DNA of 64,000 nt from an uncultured Paracoccaceae bacterium (GCA_947503935.1 CANNFR010000010.1:186001-250000); one strand, 5' to 3'; shown: positions 8,829 to 18,247, counted from the stretch's first letter. Translations and numbers: made by a program. The notes: generated from the letters alone by a model not told the origin.

Positions 8829-10303
8829 TTCTTCTTGCCGAACCCGCTGAGGCCGGGGGGCAGAGCCGCGCCGCCGCCGAGGCCCGGAAGGCCGCCGGGC
8901 AGGCCGCCCATCTTGCCAAGCTGGGCCTGCGCATTTGCCATGTCGGCCTCGCTGGGGGCGCCCTTGCCAAGCATGCCCTTCATGGCGTTCTTCAGCATGC
9001 CGCCCTTGCCCATCTTCTTCATCATATCCGCCATCTGGCGGTGCATCTTCAAAAGCTTGTTCAGCTCGGACACTTCCAGCCCCGCGCCCTTGGCGATGCG
9101 CTTTTTGCGGCTGGCCTGCAGGAGGGCGGGGTTGGCACGCTCGCGCTTGGTCATCGAGTTGATCAGCGCCACCTGGCGGCGCAGGATGCTGTCGTCAAAC
9201 CCCGCTTCGGTCATCTGCTTTTGCGCTTTGCCCATGCCCGGCATCATCCCCATGATGCCCTCCATGCCGCCCATCTTCTGCATCTGCTCCAGCTGGGTGC
9301 GCAGGTCGTTCATGTTGAACTGGCCCTTCTGAAAGCGCTTCATCATGCGCTCGGCCTGCTCGGCCTCGATCGTCTCCTGCGCCTTCTCGACCAGCGCCAC
9401 GATGTCGCCCATGCCGAGGATCCGGCCTGCGATCCGCTCAGGCTCGAACGTCTCAAGCGCGTCCATCTTTTCGCCCAGGCCCACGAAGCGGATCGGCTTG
9501 CCGGTGACGGCGCGCATCGACAGGGCCGCACCGCCGCGCCCGTCGCCATCCATCCGGGTCAGCACGACGCCGGTGATGCCGATCTTGGCGTCGAATTCCT
9601 CGGCCACCTCGACGGCGACCTGGCCGGTCAGGCCGTCGACCACCAACAGCGTCTCGCGCGGCTGGGCGATGGCAGCGACTTGCGCCACCTCATCCATCAG
9701 CACCTGATCGATCTGCAGGCGCCCAGCGGTGTCCAGCATAAAGACGTCGTAGCCGCCAAGGCTGGCCTGGGTCTTGGCCCGCTTGGCGATGTCGACCGCC
9801 GACTGGCCCTTGACGATGGGGAGCGTATCCACCCCGATCTGCTTGCCGAGGATCGCCAGCTGCTCCATCGCCGCGGGGCGGTTGGTGTCGAGCGAGGCCA
9901 TCAACACGCGCTTGCCCTCACGCTCGCTCAGGCGTTTCGCGATCTTGGCGGTGGTCGTGGTCTTGCCGCCGCCCTGCAGGCCGACCATCAGGATCGGCGC
10001 GGGCGGGCTGTCGATTTTCAAGGCGCCCGGGTCGCCCTCGCCGCGCAGGACATCGACCAGCGCGTCATGGACGATCTTGACGACCTGCTGGCCCGGCGTG
10101 ACTGATTTCGTCACAGCCTGGCCGGTGGCCTTCTCCTGCACCGCCTTCACGAAGTCGCGCGCCACGGGCAGAGAGACATCCGCCTCAAGCAGCGCCACGC
10201 GCACCTCGCGCAAGGCGGTCGCCACATCGGCCTCGGACAGCGCGCCCTGCTTGGTCAGGCGATCAAAGACGCCAGAGAGGCGTTCTGACAGATTCTCGAA
10301 CAT
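8825..10303 (-). CDS. ffh: Signal recognition particle protein Ffh
   Basis: A 492-residue SRP54 GTPase that with 4.5S RNA delivers nascent membrane proteins to FtsY. The N domain occupies about residues 1-90. The G domain has the P-loop GLQGGGKTTTTAK (about 107), DTAGR in the motif LDTAGRLQID and TRMDGDGRGGAALS. The M domain is methionine-rich (MEGIMGMMPGMGK, then MHRQMADMMKKMGKGGM), and ends in a Gly/Leu/Pro tail and FGKKK. Length matches the family. It is the first gene of a long minus-strand operon. No 4.5S RNA gene was recognised in the window. Confidence 0.98.
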   Translation of the reverse strand: MFENLSERLSGVFDRLTKQGALSEADVATALREVRVALLEADVSLPVARDFVKAVQEKATGQAVTKSVTPGQQVVKIVHDALVDVLRGEGDPGALKIDSPPAPILMVGLQGGGKTTTTAKIAKRLSEREGKRVLMASLDTNRPAAMEQLAILGKQIGVDTLPIVKGQSAVDIAKRAKTQASLGGYDVFMLDTAGRLQIDQVLMDEVAQVAAIAQPRETLLVVDGLTGQVAVEVAEEFDAKIGITGVVLTRMDGDGRGGAALSMRAVTGKPIRFVGLGEKMDALETFEPERIAGRILGMGDIVALVEKAQETIEAEQAERMMKRFQKGQFNMNDLRTQLEQMQKMGGMEGIMGMMPGMGKAQKQMTEAGFDDSILRRQVALINSMTKRERANPALLQASRKKRIAKGAGLEVSELNKLLKMHRQMADMMKKMGKGGMLKNAMKGMLGKGAPSEADMANAQAQLGKMGGLPGGLPGLGGGAALPPGLSGFGKKK

Positions 10304-10520
10304 GGCTCAGCCCTCCAAGACCGGTTGCAATGTGCCGGATGTAAGCACCGACGTCGAAAACTCCAACGGCACCAGTGGGCGCAACCGCGCTGACTGGTGT
10401 CGATCCCCGCAATATGCGACGGGACCGGAAGCCTTGAACTCCCGGGGTATGGCGCGGCGTTTACGCGGGAAGGGGGGCGCCTGTCAAGGAAGGTGGTACG
10501 GTTGGCCTCTTCCGGTCAGG

Positions 10521-11042
10521 CTAACCGCTGCCCTTCCGGCGCGACGGGCCGGTTTCGACGCCCAGCCAGGCATTGGTGGCCGCGACCACCCGGTGGCTGT
10601 CCTTGGCGCTGATATAGACCTCGCGCATCGGGTGGTCTTCGGGGCCGGACCCGTCATCAAGCACCAGCATCGGGCGATACACCAAAGTGCCTGTCACCGA
10701 TCCCTTGCTCCGGCTGACCTTTTCTTCCACGAAGGCCGATTTCACCTGCTTCAGCGGCAGTTTGACGCCTTCATGGCCCAGCAAGGTGCGCCGCCTGAGG
10801 GTGACCAGACCGGCATCGCGATCCAGGATCACCTGCGTGCGCTCAACCATGGCCAGAAGCAGACCGCCAAAGACCAGAACGGCGATGAAGATCACAAAAA
10901 GCCCGCCGCCCCAGCTGCCCTGGAAGAGGCTCCGCACGCCGAACCCGATCCCCAACAGCAGACCGGCGGACAGGGCGATGGCCAGAAACAGTGAGTTTTC
11001 CTCGGCAATAAGCTGTTCGGGTATGTCGCGCGTGATTTTCAT
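10521..11042 (-). CDS. Small integral membrane protein of unknown function
   Basis: 173 residues. Two hydrophobic spans (about residues 18-37 and 44-64) are separated by a short loop. A soluble C-terminal part of about 105 residues follows, beginning MVERTQVILDRDAGLVTLRRR, which reads like a beta-rich PH-type fold (alternating hydrophobic strands). I do not recognise a named family. It is transcribed divergently from the gene at 11164 and separated from ffh by a 217-base gap in which I saw no gene. Confidence 0.7.
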   Translation of the reverse strand: MKITRDIPEQLIAEENSLFLAIALSAGLLLGIGFGVRSLFQGSWGGGLFVIFIAVLVFGGLLLAMVERTQVILDRDAGLVTLRRRTLLGHEGVKLPLKQVKSAFVEEKVSRSKGSVTGTLVYRPMLVLDDGSGPEDHPMREVYISAKDSHRVVAATNAWLGVETGPSRRKGSG

Positions 11043-11163
11043 GACAGCGTGCTAAAAAACGATTCTGACAAGCGCAAGGCAGGTTTCGGGCGATAGTGAT
11101 CCGCCTTGTCGCGGGCCCCGAAATCAACCAAGCTCGGCCCGGTATTTCCAAGGGAGGCATTTC

Positions 11164-12432
11164 ATGGAAGCGCTGTTGATCATCCTGGCGAACCTTCTGT
11201 TCGCGGCGATCGCGCCCGCATTGGCGATTGCAGCGGGGCTGCTGGCGGCGATCGTTGAAGTCATCGTTGCCGTCTTCGCAGGTCTCATAAGCCTGATCTT
11301 CGGAGGCAAGTCGCCCAAACCGCAAGCCAAGGCCGCCCTGCCTGTGGCCAAGCGCAAGCGGGGCCGGTGGCTGCACGGGATTGCGGTTGTGGCGGGCGTG
11401 GTGGCCGGGGCGGTTCTTGTCGTGAACTTCTTTTTCTTCCAGCCCACCTTGCGCTTTGCGCTGGGCAAGATCGGTGAGCGGACGGGCTATGACGTCGCCT
11501 TCGAGGCCGCGCGGGGCAACCTTCTGACCGGCACGCTGGCGATGGACGGCGTCAGGGTCACGCGCGATACGGGCGAAGGTCTGGCGATGGATGTGACGGT
11601 CGATGCGTTCGCCGTCGATGCGCAGATGACAAGCCTTTTGTCGCCCATCGTGACGATCAGCAGCCTTGAAGTGTCGGGCGTCGGTGGGTCGATCGCCCCG
11701 GGCCCCAAGGTTGAGGGTGATACGGCGCGCACGTCAGACGGTGAGGCTGAGAAACGCGATTTCGTAGTGGCCGATGCCCGCCTCTCGGGGATTGATCTGG
11801 AAATCGCCCCGCCGGGCAAGCGGCCCCACCATGTTGAGCTGATCACCGCCTCGGCGGCCCCGTTCCGCAGCCGCTCGGCTTTGTTCGACCTTTTCTTCCG
11901 GTCAAACCTTCAGGCGCGGATTGATGGCATCCCCTTGGTTGTGCAAACCGAGGTGATCGCCGAACCGGGCCGCCGTACGCTTTGGGCCTTCGAAGACGTG
12001 CCTGTGGCGACCTTGGCCGCGCTGACCGACCGCGCCCCGATCAGTTGGCTGCAGGAGGGGCGCGTGACGGCCCGTGTCGAGGATGAATGGCGGCTTGACG
12101 ATACCGAGATCGACATGGATTGGCAGATCGTCTTTTCCGATGTGGGTGTCGGCGCCCCGCGGGGCGCGGGCATGGCCGAGGCCCTCTTGGCCGAAGCGCT
12201 GGCACGCAGCGTGAACGACAAGCGCGGTGACGCGGATCTGTCCTTCACCATGCGGTTCGACCGTGAGGGGCTTGAGGCCGGCGGGTCGAACGATCTGGGC
12301 GTGTTCTGGGAGGCGCTGAAGGCGGGCGTGGCGCAATCGATGGCCGACCGCGTCTCGGCCCCAATCGAAGACGCCGAAGACCGCATCAACGAACTCGAGG
12401 ACCGTCTGAGGGGCCTCTTCGACCGGAACTGA
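11164..12432 (+). CDS. Membrane-anchored AsmA-like protein of unknown function
   Basis: 422 residues. Residues 1-45 form long hydrophobic segments, then a Lys/Arg-rich linker, then another membrane span (about 78-100). The remainder is periplasmic-looking and beta-rich. The section LRFALGKIGERTGYDVAFEAARGNLLTGTLAMDGVRVT resembles the start of AsmA/TamB-type domains, where short strands follow an inner-membrane anchor. That resemblance is by eye. The C-terminus is a short charged helix (EDAEDRINELEDRLRGLF). GGGAGG precedes the ATG. A role in envelope biogenesis is a guess. Confidence 0.7.
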   Translation: MEALLIILANLLFAAIAPALAIAAGLLAAIVEVIVAVFAGLISLIFGGKSPKPQAKAALPVAKRKRGRWLHGIAVVAGVVAGAVLVVNFFFFQPTLRFALGKIGERTGYDVAFEAARGNLLTGTLAMDGVRVTRDTGEGLAMDVTVDAFAVDAQMTSLLSPIVTISSLEVSGVGGSIAPGPKVEGDTARTSDGEAEKRDFVVADARLSGIDLEIAPPGKRPHHVELITASAAPFRSRSALFDLFFRSNLQARIDGIPLVVQTEVIAEPGRRTLWAFEDVPVATLAALTDRAPISWLQEGRVTARVEDEWRLDDTEIDMDWQIVFSDVGVGAPRGAGMAEALLAEALARSVNDKRGDADLSFTMRFDREGLEAGGSNDLGVFWEALKAGVAQSMADRVSAPIEDAEDRINELEDRLRGLFDRN

Positions 12433-12508
12433 TTCACTCGATCAGAGCGGCGTCGATCGGGTTCACAAGCCGCGTTGCGAGACAAATATGCAAGCCGTTC
12501 AAAGGGTC

Positions 12509-13435
12509 TCAATCGGCCGCGAGCGGGTGGTGGGTCAGCACGAGGTCCCGCAGGCGTTCGTCAAGCACGTGTGTGTAGATCTCGGTGGTCGAGACATCGG
12601 CATGACCCAAGAGGATCTGGATCGACCGTAGGTCAGCGCCGCGGGCCAGAAGGTGCGTGGCGAAGGCATGGCGCAGCGTGTGGGGGCTGATCTTGGTCGG
12701 GTCGAGGCCTGCGGCGGCGGCCATATCCTTGAGGATCACGTAGAACCGGTGGCGCGTCAGATGGCCGGCCTTCGAGGGGGTCGGGAACAGATAGCGTGAC
12801 GCGGGTTTGCCCTTGGCGCGGGCCTCGGCCTCGGCGGCATCGCGGGTGGCCAGCCAATCGGCGATGGCCTGGCGGGCAGGGGGCGAGAGCGGCACCATGC
12901 GCTCACGCCCGCCTTTGCCGTGCACCAGCAGCATGCGGGGGTCGCCGCGCGCGGCGGCAACGGGCAGGCTGACCAGCTCGCTCACCCGCATGCCCGTGGC
13001 ATAAAGGACCTGCATCAGGCAGGTATTGCGCTGCCGGTCGGCGGGGCTGCGGCCATGGCCCGACGCGACGTCGAGCAGCCGGTCAACCTCGGCCTCGGTC
13101 AGCGTGCCGGGCAGGTGCTTTTCAGGCTTCGGGCCTTTCAGGCGCATCGCCGGATTGGTCTCGCGCCAGCCCTCCTCAAAAGCGAAACGGTAGAGCTGCT
13201 TGATCGAGGACAGCCGCCGCGCCCGTGTGGCGCGCGACAATCCCTGCGCGTCGCAATGGGTCAGATAGGCCTCGATATCGGTCTGGGTGACATCGGCCAG
13301 CGTCCGGCCATCGGCGCCCAGCCAGGCGTCGAAATCGGCCAGATCACGGCCATAGGCCAGTTGCGTGTTGCGCGCGGCCCCAAGCTCGGCCGCCTGCGCC
13401 TCGAGAAACGCGGAAATCCAGCGCGCGCCGCTCAT
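12509..13435 (-). CDS. xerD: Tyrosine recombinase XerD
   Basis: A 308-residue recombinase that with XerC resolves chromosome dimers at dif. A SAM-like core-binding domain spans residues 1-90 and the catalytic domain 105-308. All six active-site residues are visible: Arg150 (YATGMRVSEL), Lys174 (VHGKGGRER), His252 and Arg255 (SPHTLRHAFATH), His278 (LLGHADVST) and nucleophile Tyr287 (EIYTHV). The XerD assignment over XerC rests on the housekeeping context beside aroK/aroB. The stop of the gene upstream overlaps its start by 4 bases. Confidence 0.9.
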   Translation of the reverse strand: MSGARWISAFLEAQAAELGAARNTQLAYGRDLADFDAWLGADGRTLADVTQTDIEAYLTHCDAQGLSRATRARRLSSIKQLYRFAFEEGWRETNPAMRLKGPKPEKHLPGTLTEAEVDRLLDVASGHGRSPADRQRNTCLMQVLYATGMRVSELVSLPVAAARGDPRMLLVHGKGGRERMVPLSPPARQAIADWLATRDAAEAEARAKGKPASRYLFPTPSKAGHLTRHRFYVILKDMAAAAGLDPTKISPHTLRHAFATHLLARGADLRSIQILLGHADVSTTEIYTHVLDERLRDLVLTHHPLAAD

Positions 13436-14958
13436 GCGGGCTCGGCCAGGATCAGGTATTCCAGCGCCGCGCGGCGGGCGGTGGATTCCAGGCCGACCGC
13501 ACGAAAGGTCGCCAGCGCGTCCGACAGACGGCGCGGGTCGCCGTTGCGGCCGGCGGCCAGATCGTCAAGCGCGTGCAAAAGCGCCTCGCCCAGCCGTCCG
13601 TCATTGATCAGACTGGCCGTGCGGGCGGGTGGCAGCGCGCCCTGGGCCAGGCCGCCAAGCGCCAGGGCCGCCATCCCTTCGGGACGCTCGGGCGGCAGGC
13701 CGCGGGCAATGGCGACCAGCAGACGCTCTTCTCGGGTCTCGGGGCGGTAGCGCGCGGCAATCGCCTCGTAGCTGGGTGACAGAAGGCCAAGGCGAAACGC
13801 CATCCCCCCCGCCGCGCCTGTCAGCGGCAGACGGGCGACCTCCTCGCCGTAAAGGGCGGCGAGTGCCGGGGCGAGGCCCGCCTCGTTCATCCGCTCCCAG
13901 GCCGGGGGGAGCGCCCGGGCCACGGCGCCGGGATCACCCGATTTGACGGCCGTATCCAGCTTTTGCACCGCGTCCACACGCTCCCAAACGCCGCCTGAGG
14001 CGGCGGGGCGCCTTTCGGTATAGAGCCCCAGAAGGCGGTTGGCGTCCAGCGCGCCGGTCCGGGCCAGCCGCTCGGCCGCCTCGACCTGGGCCTTCCAGCC
14101 TGAGGTTGTGCGCAGGTCGGCATGGGCGAAGGCGCGCGGCAGGGTGCCCGATGGCAGTGGCTCGCCCACCGCTTCATGCATCCGAAAGACCAGCGGGGTG
14201 GGGCGCTGGGGCGGGCGCAGCGGGTCTTCGCCCTCATAAAGATCGGGGTCGAGGAAGCGTGACAAAAGCGCCTCTTCATCCTCGGTGATCTGGCCCAGGG
14301 CCCGCGTTGTGCCCAAGGTCAGCGCGGCCGCATTCCAGTCGCCGCCGCGCGCCAGACAGAAGATGCGCGCGGGAAAGGTCGGGGCGACATCGGGACGCTC
14401 GCGCATCGCGGTGCAGGCATCGGTTTCCTGACCCAGAAGCAGCGAGACGTCGAAGGCGCGGCGAAAGAGCTCGGGCGAGGCGGTGCCGGCCTGCGACAGA
14501 AGGGCGCCCGCCTCTTCCACCAGGCCCAAATCCAACAGCTTGTCGACCCGCGCCAGCAGCATTTCGCTGCTGTTGGGGGCGGCATCGGGCGGATCGGCCT
14601 CGGCCAGCATCAGCGTGCGCAACAGCGCCTGACCGGCCGGCAGCGTCTCGACCGCCTCGGCGCGGATGAGGCGGGCGATTTCCGCAGGGTCTCCTGGCCC
14701 CCAAAGGCGCCGCGGCAGACCTGTGGCCGAGGGCGGCAAAAGCCCGACCGCATTGGCCTGCGGGGTGTCGAGCGGCGCGGTCGTGATCTCTTCCGAAGCG
14801 GCGCTGTCGGTGATGGCGGGCTCAGGCGTCGGCAGCATCACCACCGGTTCGGTGATTGAATCCGACAGCCAGTCGATGGCCGACAGCGGCGTTTCGGCAA
14901 CAGCGTGAAACGGCATCAGGGCGAGAAAAAAAGCGGCACGAGGGGCCTTAATCGACAT
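13432..14958 (-). CDS. Large secreted helical-repeat protein of unknown function
   Basis: 508 residues from ATG 14958. The front (MSIKAPRAAFFLALMPFHAVAE) is a cleavable signal peptide, so the start further upstream was rejected. The mature part is almost entirely Ala/Leu/Glu/Arg-rich helix with a pattern suggesting TPR-like or alpha-solenoid repeats. There are no catalytic motifs. It sits between a 44-residue membrane peptide (overlapping by 11 bases) and xerD (overlapping by 4), so the three genes are likely co-translated. Function unknown; a periplasmic scaffold is plausible. Confidence 0.8.
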   Translation of the reverse strand: MSIKAPRAAFFLALMPFHAVAETPLSAIDWLSDSITEPVVMLPTPEPAITDSAASEEITTAPLDTPQANAVGLLPPSATGLPRRLWGPGDPAEIARLIRAEAVETLPAGQALLRTLMLAEADPPDAAPNSSEMLLARVDKLLDLGLVEEAGALLSQAGTASPELFRRAFDVSLLLGQETDACTAMRERPDVAPTFPARIFCLARGGDWNAAALTLGTTRALGQITEDEEALLSRFLDPDLYEGEDPLRPPQRPTPLVFRMHEAVGEPLPSGTLPRAFAHADLRTTSGWKAQVEAAERLARTGALDANRLLGLYTERRPAASGGVWERVDAVQKLDTAVKSGDPGAVARALPPAWERMNEAGLAPALAALYGEEVARLPLTGAAGGMAFRLGLLSPSYEAIAARYRPETREERLLVAIARGLPPERPEGMAALALGGLAQGALPPARTASLINDGRLGEALLHALDDLAAGRNGDPRRLSDALATFRAVGLESTARRAALEYLILAEPA

Positions 14959-15082
14959 CCAGAACCACCGGCTGGCTGATTTCACGGGGGGCAGGCGCAT
15001 AATCGCCCAGATAGGCATAGCCCGACAATCCGGCAATGCCGATCACCGCCAGCATGAACAAGGCTTTGAAAAGCCGCCCCAT
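14948..15082 (-). CDS. 44-residue membrane peptide upstream of xerD operon
   Basis: ATG 15082 to TAA 14948. It reads MGRLFKALFMLAVIGIAGLS, then a polar tail ending VVLDVD. One membrane span (about residues 6-24) with a short periplasmic-facing tail is predicted. It overlaps the following secreted-protein gene by 11 bases and is divergent from aroK. Codon use matches its neighbours. It is too short for most gene finders, but the pattern (single span, operon-first) is convincing. Confidence 0.65.
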   Translation of the reverse strand: MGRLFKALFMLAVIGIAGLSGYAYLGDYAPAPREISQPVVLDVD

Positions 15083-15194
15083 TTCCAGTCCCCACTTCCT
15101 GCCTCGGGCCGCGTTTTCCCGGCCTCGGCGCGATTATATATGGCATTCGCGGCAAGATCACGCCATTCAAAGGCGAAAGTTTCAAGTCGGCGAT

Positions 15195-15755
15195 ATGACG
15201 CCAAGGGGCAGCGCGGGTGATATGCGGTTGAAAAAGACGGTTGTGATGGTCGGCATGCCCGGGTCGGGCAAGACGGCCATCGGCACCGCTTTGGCGCGTC
15301 GTCTGGGGGTGCCGTTCCTGGATTCCGACGAAGAGATCGTGCGCTCGGCCAATATGAGCATCGCCGAGATCTTCGACCGCGATGGCGAGCCGTTCTTTCG
15401 TGAGAAGGAGGCGCAGGTGATCGCGCGGCTTTTGTCCGAGAGCCCTGGGGTTCTGTCAACCGGCGGTGGGGCGTTTTTGCAGGCGGCGAATCGTGCGGCG
15501 ATCTCGGCGGCGGGTGTGTCGCTCTGGCTGGATGCCGATCTTGACCTTTTGTGGTCGCGCGTGCGCCACAAGGACACAAGGCCGCTTCTGCGCTCGCCCA
15601 ATCCGCGTGCGACGCTGGCCGCCCTGTTCGAGGCGCGCGTGCCGGAATATGCCAAGGCCGATCTGGCGGTGACGGCGATGCGCGGGGCCAGCATTGAGCA
15701 GATGACCGATCAGGTGATCGAAGTTCTGAAGACGCGGCCTGATGTGCTGGAGTAA
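15195..15755 (+). CDS. aroK: Shikimate kinase
   Basis: 186 residues from ATG 15195; a shorter start at 15222 (MRLKKTVVM) is equally possible. It phosphorylates shikimate in the pathway to chorismate. The P-loop is GMPGSGKTAIG, followed by DSDEEI (shikimate and Mg2+ site), FREKEAQV (Arg of the shikimate pocket), LSTGGGAFLQ and the lid RHKDTRPLL. The usual alphaproteobacterial second residue in the loop is Met (GMMG); here it is Pro. It is followed 6 bases later by aroB. Confidence 0.95.
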   Translation: MTPRGSAGDMRLKKTVVMVGMPGSGKTAIGTALARRLGVPFLDSDEEIVRSANMSIAEIFDRDGEPFFREKEAQVIARLLSESPGVLSTGGGAFLQAANRAAISAAGVSLWLDADLDLLWSRVRHKDTRPLLRSPNPRATLAALFEARVPEYAKADLAVTAMRGASIEQMTDQVIEVLKTRPDVLE

Positions 15756-15761
15756 CTGGAT

Positions 15762-16883
15762 ATGACGAATGAGGACGGGATGAAGACGGTTCGGGTCGCG
15801 TTGGGCGCGCGGTCTTATGACGTGCGGATCGGGGCCGGTCTTCTGGCGCGCGCGGGCGCCGAGATCGCGCCGCTGCTGCACCGCCCGCGCGTGGCCATCC
15901 TGACGGATGAGAACGTCGCGGCCCGGCATCTTGCACCATTGCGGGAGGCGCTCTCAGCCGAGGGGATTGCGGCATTTGCCCTGGCCATGACCCCCGGCGA
16001 GGCGACGAAAAGCTGGGCGGGCCTGCAGAAGGCGGTGGAGTGGCTGTTGGCAGAGGAAATCGAGCGGCACGATGTGGTGATCGCGCTGGGGGGCGGGGTG
16101 ATCGGCGATCTGGCGGGGTTTGCGGCGGCCATCCTCAGGCGCGGTGTGCGCTTCGTGCAGATCCCCACCAGCCTTCTGGCGCAGGTCGACAGCTCGGTCG
16201 GCGGCAAGACAGGGATCAACTCGGGCCATGGCAAGAACCTGGTGGGCGCGTTTCACCAGCCGTCGCTGGTACTGGCCGATATCGATGTGCTGGACACGCT
16301 GGCGCCCCGCGATTTTCTGGCGGGCTATGGCGAGGTCGTGAAATACGGCCTTCTGGGGGATGCGGCGTTCTTTGAGTGGCTTGAGGTGAATGGCCCCGGC
16401 ATGGCGCGGCGCGATGCCGCGCTCAGGGCCTATGCGGTGCGCCGGTCGGTTGAAATGAAGGCCGAGATCGTGGCGCGGGACGAAACCGAGGCGGGCGATC
16501 GCGCGCTCTTGAACCTCGGCCATACCTTCGGCCACGCGCTGGAGGCGGCCACCGGCTATTCCGACCGCCTGTTGCATGGCGAGGCGGTGGCGATCGGCTG
16601 CGCGCTGGCCTTCGATCTGTCCGCGCGCCTTGGCCTTTGCGCGCAAGAGGTGCCGTCGCGGGTGCGCGCGCATCTGGCGGCGATGGGGATGAGGCGTGAT
16701 CTGTCGGACATCCCCGGCGATCTGCCCGACGCCGATGGGCTTCTGAGCCTGATGGGGCAGGACAAGAAGGTGGTCGACGGGCGGCTGCATTTTGTGCTGG
16801 CGCGTGCCATCGGGCAGAGTTTCGTGACCTCTGAGGTCGCAGCTGACGTCGTGCGCGGGTTGCTGAGCGACGCCCTGGCTTGA
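15762..16883 (+). CDS. aroB: 3-dehydroquinate synthase
   Basis: 373 residues as given; ATG 15780 (MKTVRVALG) has a better-placed GAGG ribosome site and may be the true start. The enzyme turns DAHP into 3-dehydroquinate using NAD+ and a divalent metal. Landmarks are the NAD-binding GGGVIGDLAGFAAA, PTSLLAQVDSSVGGKTGIN, KNLVGAFHQP, and the metal ligands Glu in AGYGEVVKYG and His in NLGHTFGHALE and HGEAVAIG. It is paired with aroK in the aromatic pathway. A GC-rich hairpin follows. Confidence 0.97.
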   Translation: MTNEDGMKTVRVALGARSYDVRIGAGLLARAGAEIAPLLHRPRVAILTDENVAARHLAPLREALSAEGIAAFALAMTPGEATKSWAGLQKAVEWLLAEEIERHDVVIALGGGVIGDLAGFAAAILRRGVRFVQIPTSLLAQVDSSVGGKTGINSGHGKNLVGAFHQPSLVLADIDVLDTLAPRDFLAGYGEVVKYGLLGDAAFFEWLEVNGPGMARRDAALRAYAVRRSVEMKAEIVARDETEAGDRALLNLGHTFGHALEAATGYSDRLLHGEAVAIGCALAFDLSARLGLCAQEVPSRVRAHLAAMGMRRDLSDIPGDLPDADGLLSLMGQDKKVVDGRLHFVLARAIGQSFVTSEVAADVVRGLLSDALA

Positions 16884-16934
16884 GAGGGGCCCTCCCGCCC
16901 GTCGTCGCGGATCGAAGATCCGCTCCTTACGGTT

Positions 16935-16970
16935 GGGCCCGGCGCCTCGCCTGCGGCTCGGCGCGGGCCC
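16935..16970. other. GC-rich hairpin between converging aroB and ROK genes
   Basis: GGGCCCGGCGCC faces GGCGCGGGCCC across a 13-base loop, giving an 11-bp stem with one bulged G. No T run follows on either strand, so intrinsic termination is uncertain. It lies between convergent genes, where a bidirectional stop would be expected. Confidence 0.5.
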
Positions 16971-17024
16971 GCCTACCTAACCCGATCCGGATCCGTCAGC
17001 CGGAAGGTCTTGGCGGCGAGGGCG

Positions 17025-18209
17025 TCAGCGAAAGCCGCTTTGGCCGAGCAGGTATTTCGACAAGATCGGCAGGGCGGCGGAGCCGACGGAGCGGGCGTTC
17101 CGCCCGATTGTGCCTTCCTCGATCCGGGGCAGGGCGATGCCTTGCGCGTCGATCTGTGTCAGCGCCGCCTGCGTGGCCGCGACCAACCGCGCGCGGATAT
17201 TGTCGGGGCAGGCCCCATCGATCAGAACGGCCTCAAAATCGATGACCGACGACACGGCAACCGCGGCCAGCGCCAGATGGCGCGCGGTGCGGTCGATCCA
17301 GGGATCGAGCAGGTCGTCAAACCCTTGCCACTCCTGCGGAAACCCCCAGAGGGCGCCCGCATCGCGGCCAGCATCGGCCAGATCACGCTCCAACGTATAG
17401 ATCGACGCATTGTGGAGAAGTTGCGAGACCCCGCCCGTGCCGTCGGGCACCGGCAGGCTGCCGAAAGCCCCGGCATTGCCGGTGCGGCCGGGATAGACCG
17501 TGCCGTTCAGCACCACCCCTCCGCCGATGAAGGAGCCGATGAAGAAATAGGCGTAATCGGTGAACTCGCGCCCGCGCCCGAAGATATGTTCCGCGGTGCA
17601 GGCTGAGGTGGCGTCGTTTTCCTGCACCACATCCTGGCCGGCCGCGTCGGCCACAGCGCCGGCGATATCAAAGCCGCGCCAAAGCTCCATCTCATCGGCG
17701 GGGGCATTGACCGATTGCAGCCAATTCCAGAGCTGATAGGGCGCCGACACCCCGACCCCTGCCAGCCGCGCCTTGGGGCCGAGATCGCCGATCATCTCGG
17801 GCAGGGCGCGGCGCAGAAAGCGCATCACCGGATCGGGGGTGGGGTAGGGGTACGCGGCCTTGTCTTCGGCTAGCACGCGGCCCGAAAAGTCGATCGCGGC
17901 CAGTTCGACCGACCGGCGCCCGATATTCACGCCGACCGATTGCACGCCATCGGGGTTCAGCGCCATCGGCACCAGGGGCTTGCCCACCTTGCCGCGCTGC
18001 GGATCGCCCTTTACCAGCAGACCGTCCGCCTCAAGCTTGCGCGTGATAGTCGAGGCCGTCTGCGGAGACAGATGCGCGCGCCGGGCCACATCGGCCGAGG
18101 CCAGGGCCCCGTGCCGCTGGATCAGCGACAGAACCAGACGCTCGTTATGGTCGCGAAGGCCGGTCTGGTTCACACCAGCCGACGGGTCGCGCACGACAGA
18201 TTGCTCCAT
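17025..18209 (-). CDS. frcR: ROK-family transcriptional repressor, probably of the frc operon
   Basis: 394 residues. The N-terminal winged helix (NERLVLSLIQRHGALASADVARRAHLSPQTASTITRKL) is followed by a ROK sugar-kinase-like domain with YFFIGSFIGGGVVLNG and GRTGNAGAFGSLPV. The CxCGxxGC zinc motif of many ROK proteins is absent. It is divergent from frcB, and a 9-bp inverted repeat lies between them. By analogy with FrcR of Sinorhizobium meliloti it should repress frcBCAK until sugar binds. The exact effector is inferred from the neighbours. Confidence 0.85.
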   Translation of the reverse strand: MEQSVVRDPSAGVNQTGLRDHNERLVLSLIQRHGALASADVARRAHLSPQTASTITRKLEADGLLVKGDPQRGKVGKPLVPMALNPDGVQSVGVNIGRRSVELAAIDFSGRVLAEDKAAYPYPTPDPVMRFLRRALPEMIGDLGPKARLAGVGVSAPYQLWNWLQSVNAPADEMELWRGFDIAGAVADAAGQDVVQENDATSACTAEHIFGRGREFTDYAYFFIGSFIGGGVVLNGTVYPGRTGNAGAFGSLPVPDGTGGVSQLLHNASIYTLERDLADAGRDAGALWGFPQEWQGFDDLLDPWIDRTARHLALAAVAVSSVIDFEAVLIDGACPDNIRARLVAATQAALTQIDAQGIALPRIEEGTIGRNARSVGSAALPILSKYLLGQSGFR

Positions 18210-18247
18210 CCAGGTGGGCCTCCTGGTGTGAGATTACCGCGCCTTCG

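Noticed and set aside
10304-10520. Possible 4.5S RNA gene next to ffh
   Set aside because: The conserved SRP RNA core (GGTCAGG..GGAAG..GCAGCC) was not found in this gap.
12509-13435. Tyrosine recombinase as evidence of an integrated element
   Set aside because: All features fit housekeeping XerD, with aroK/aroB beside it and no attachment repeats or phage genes.
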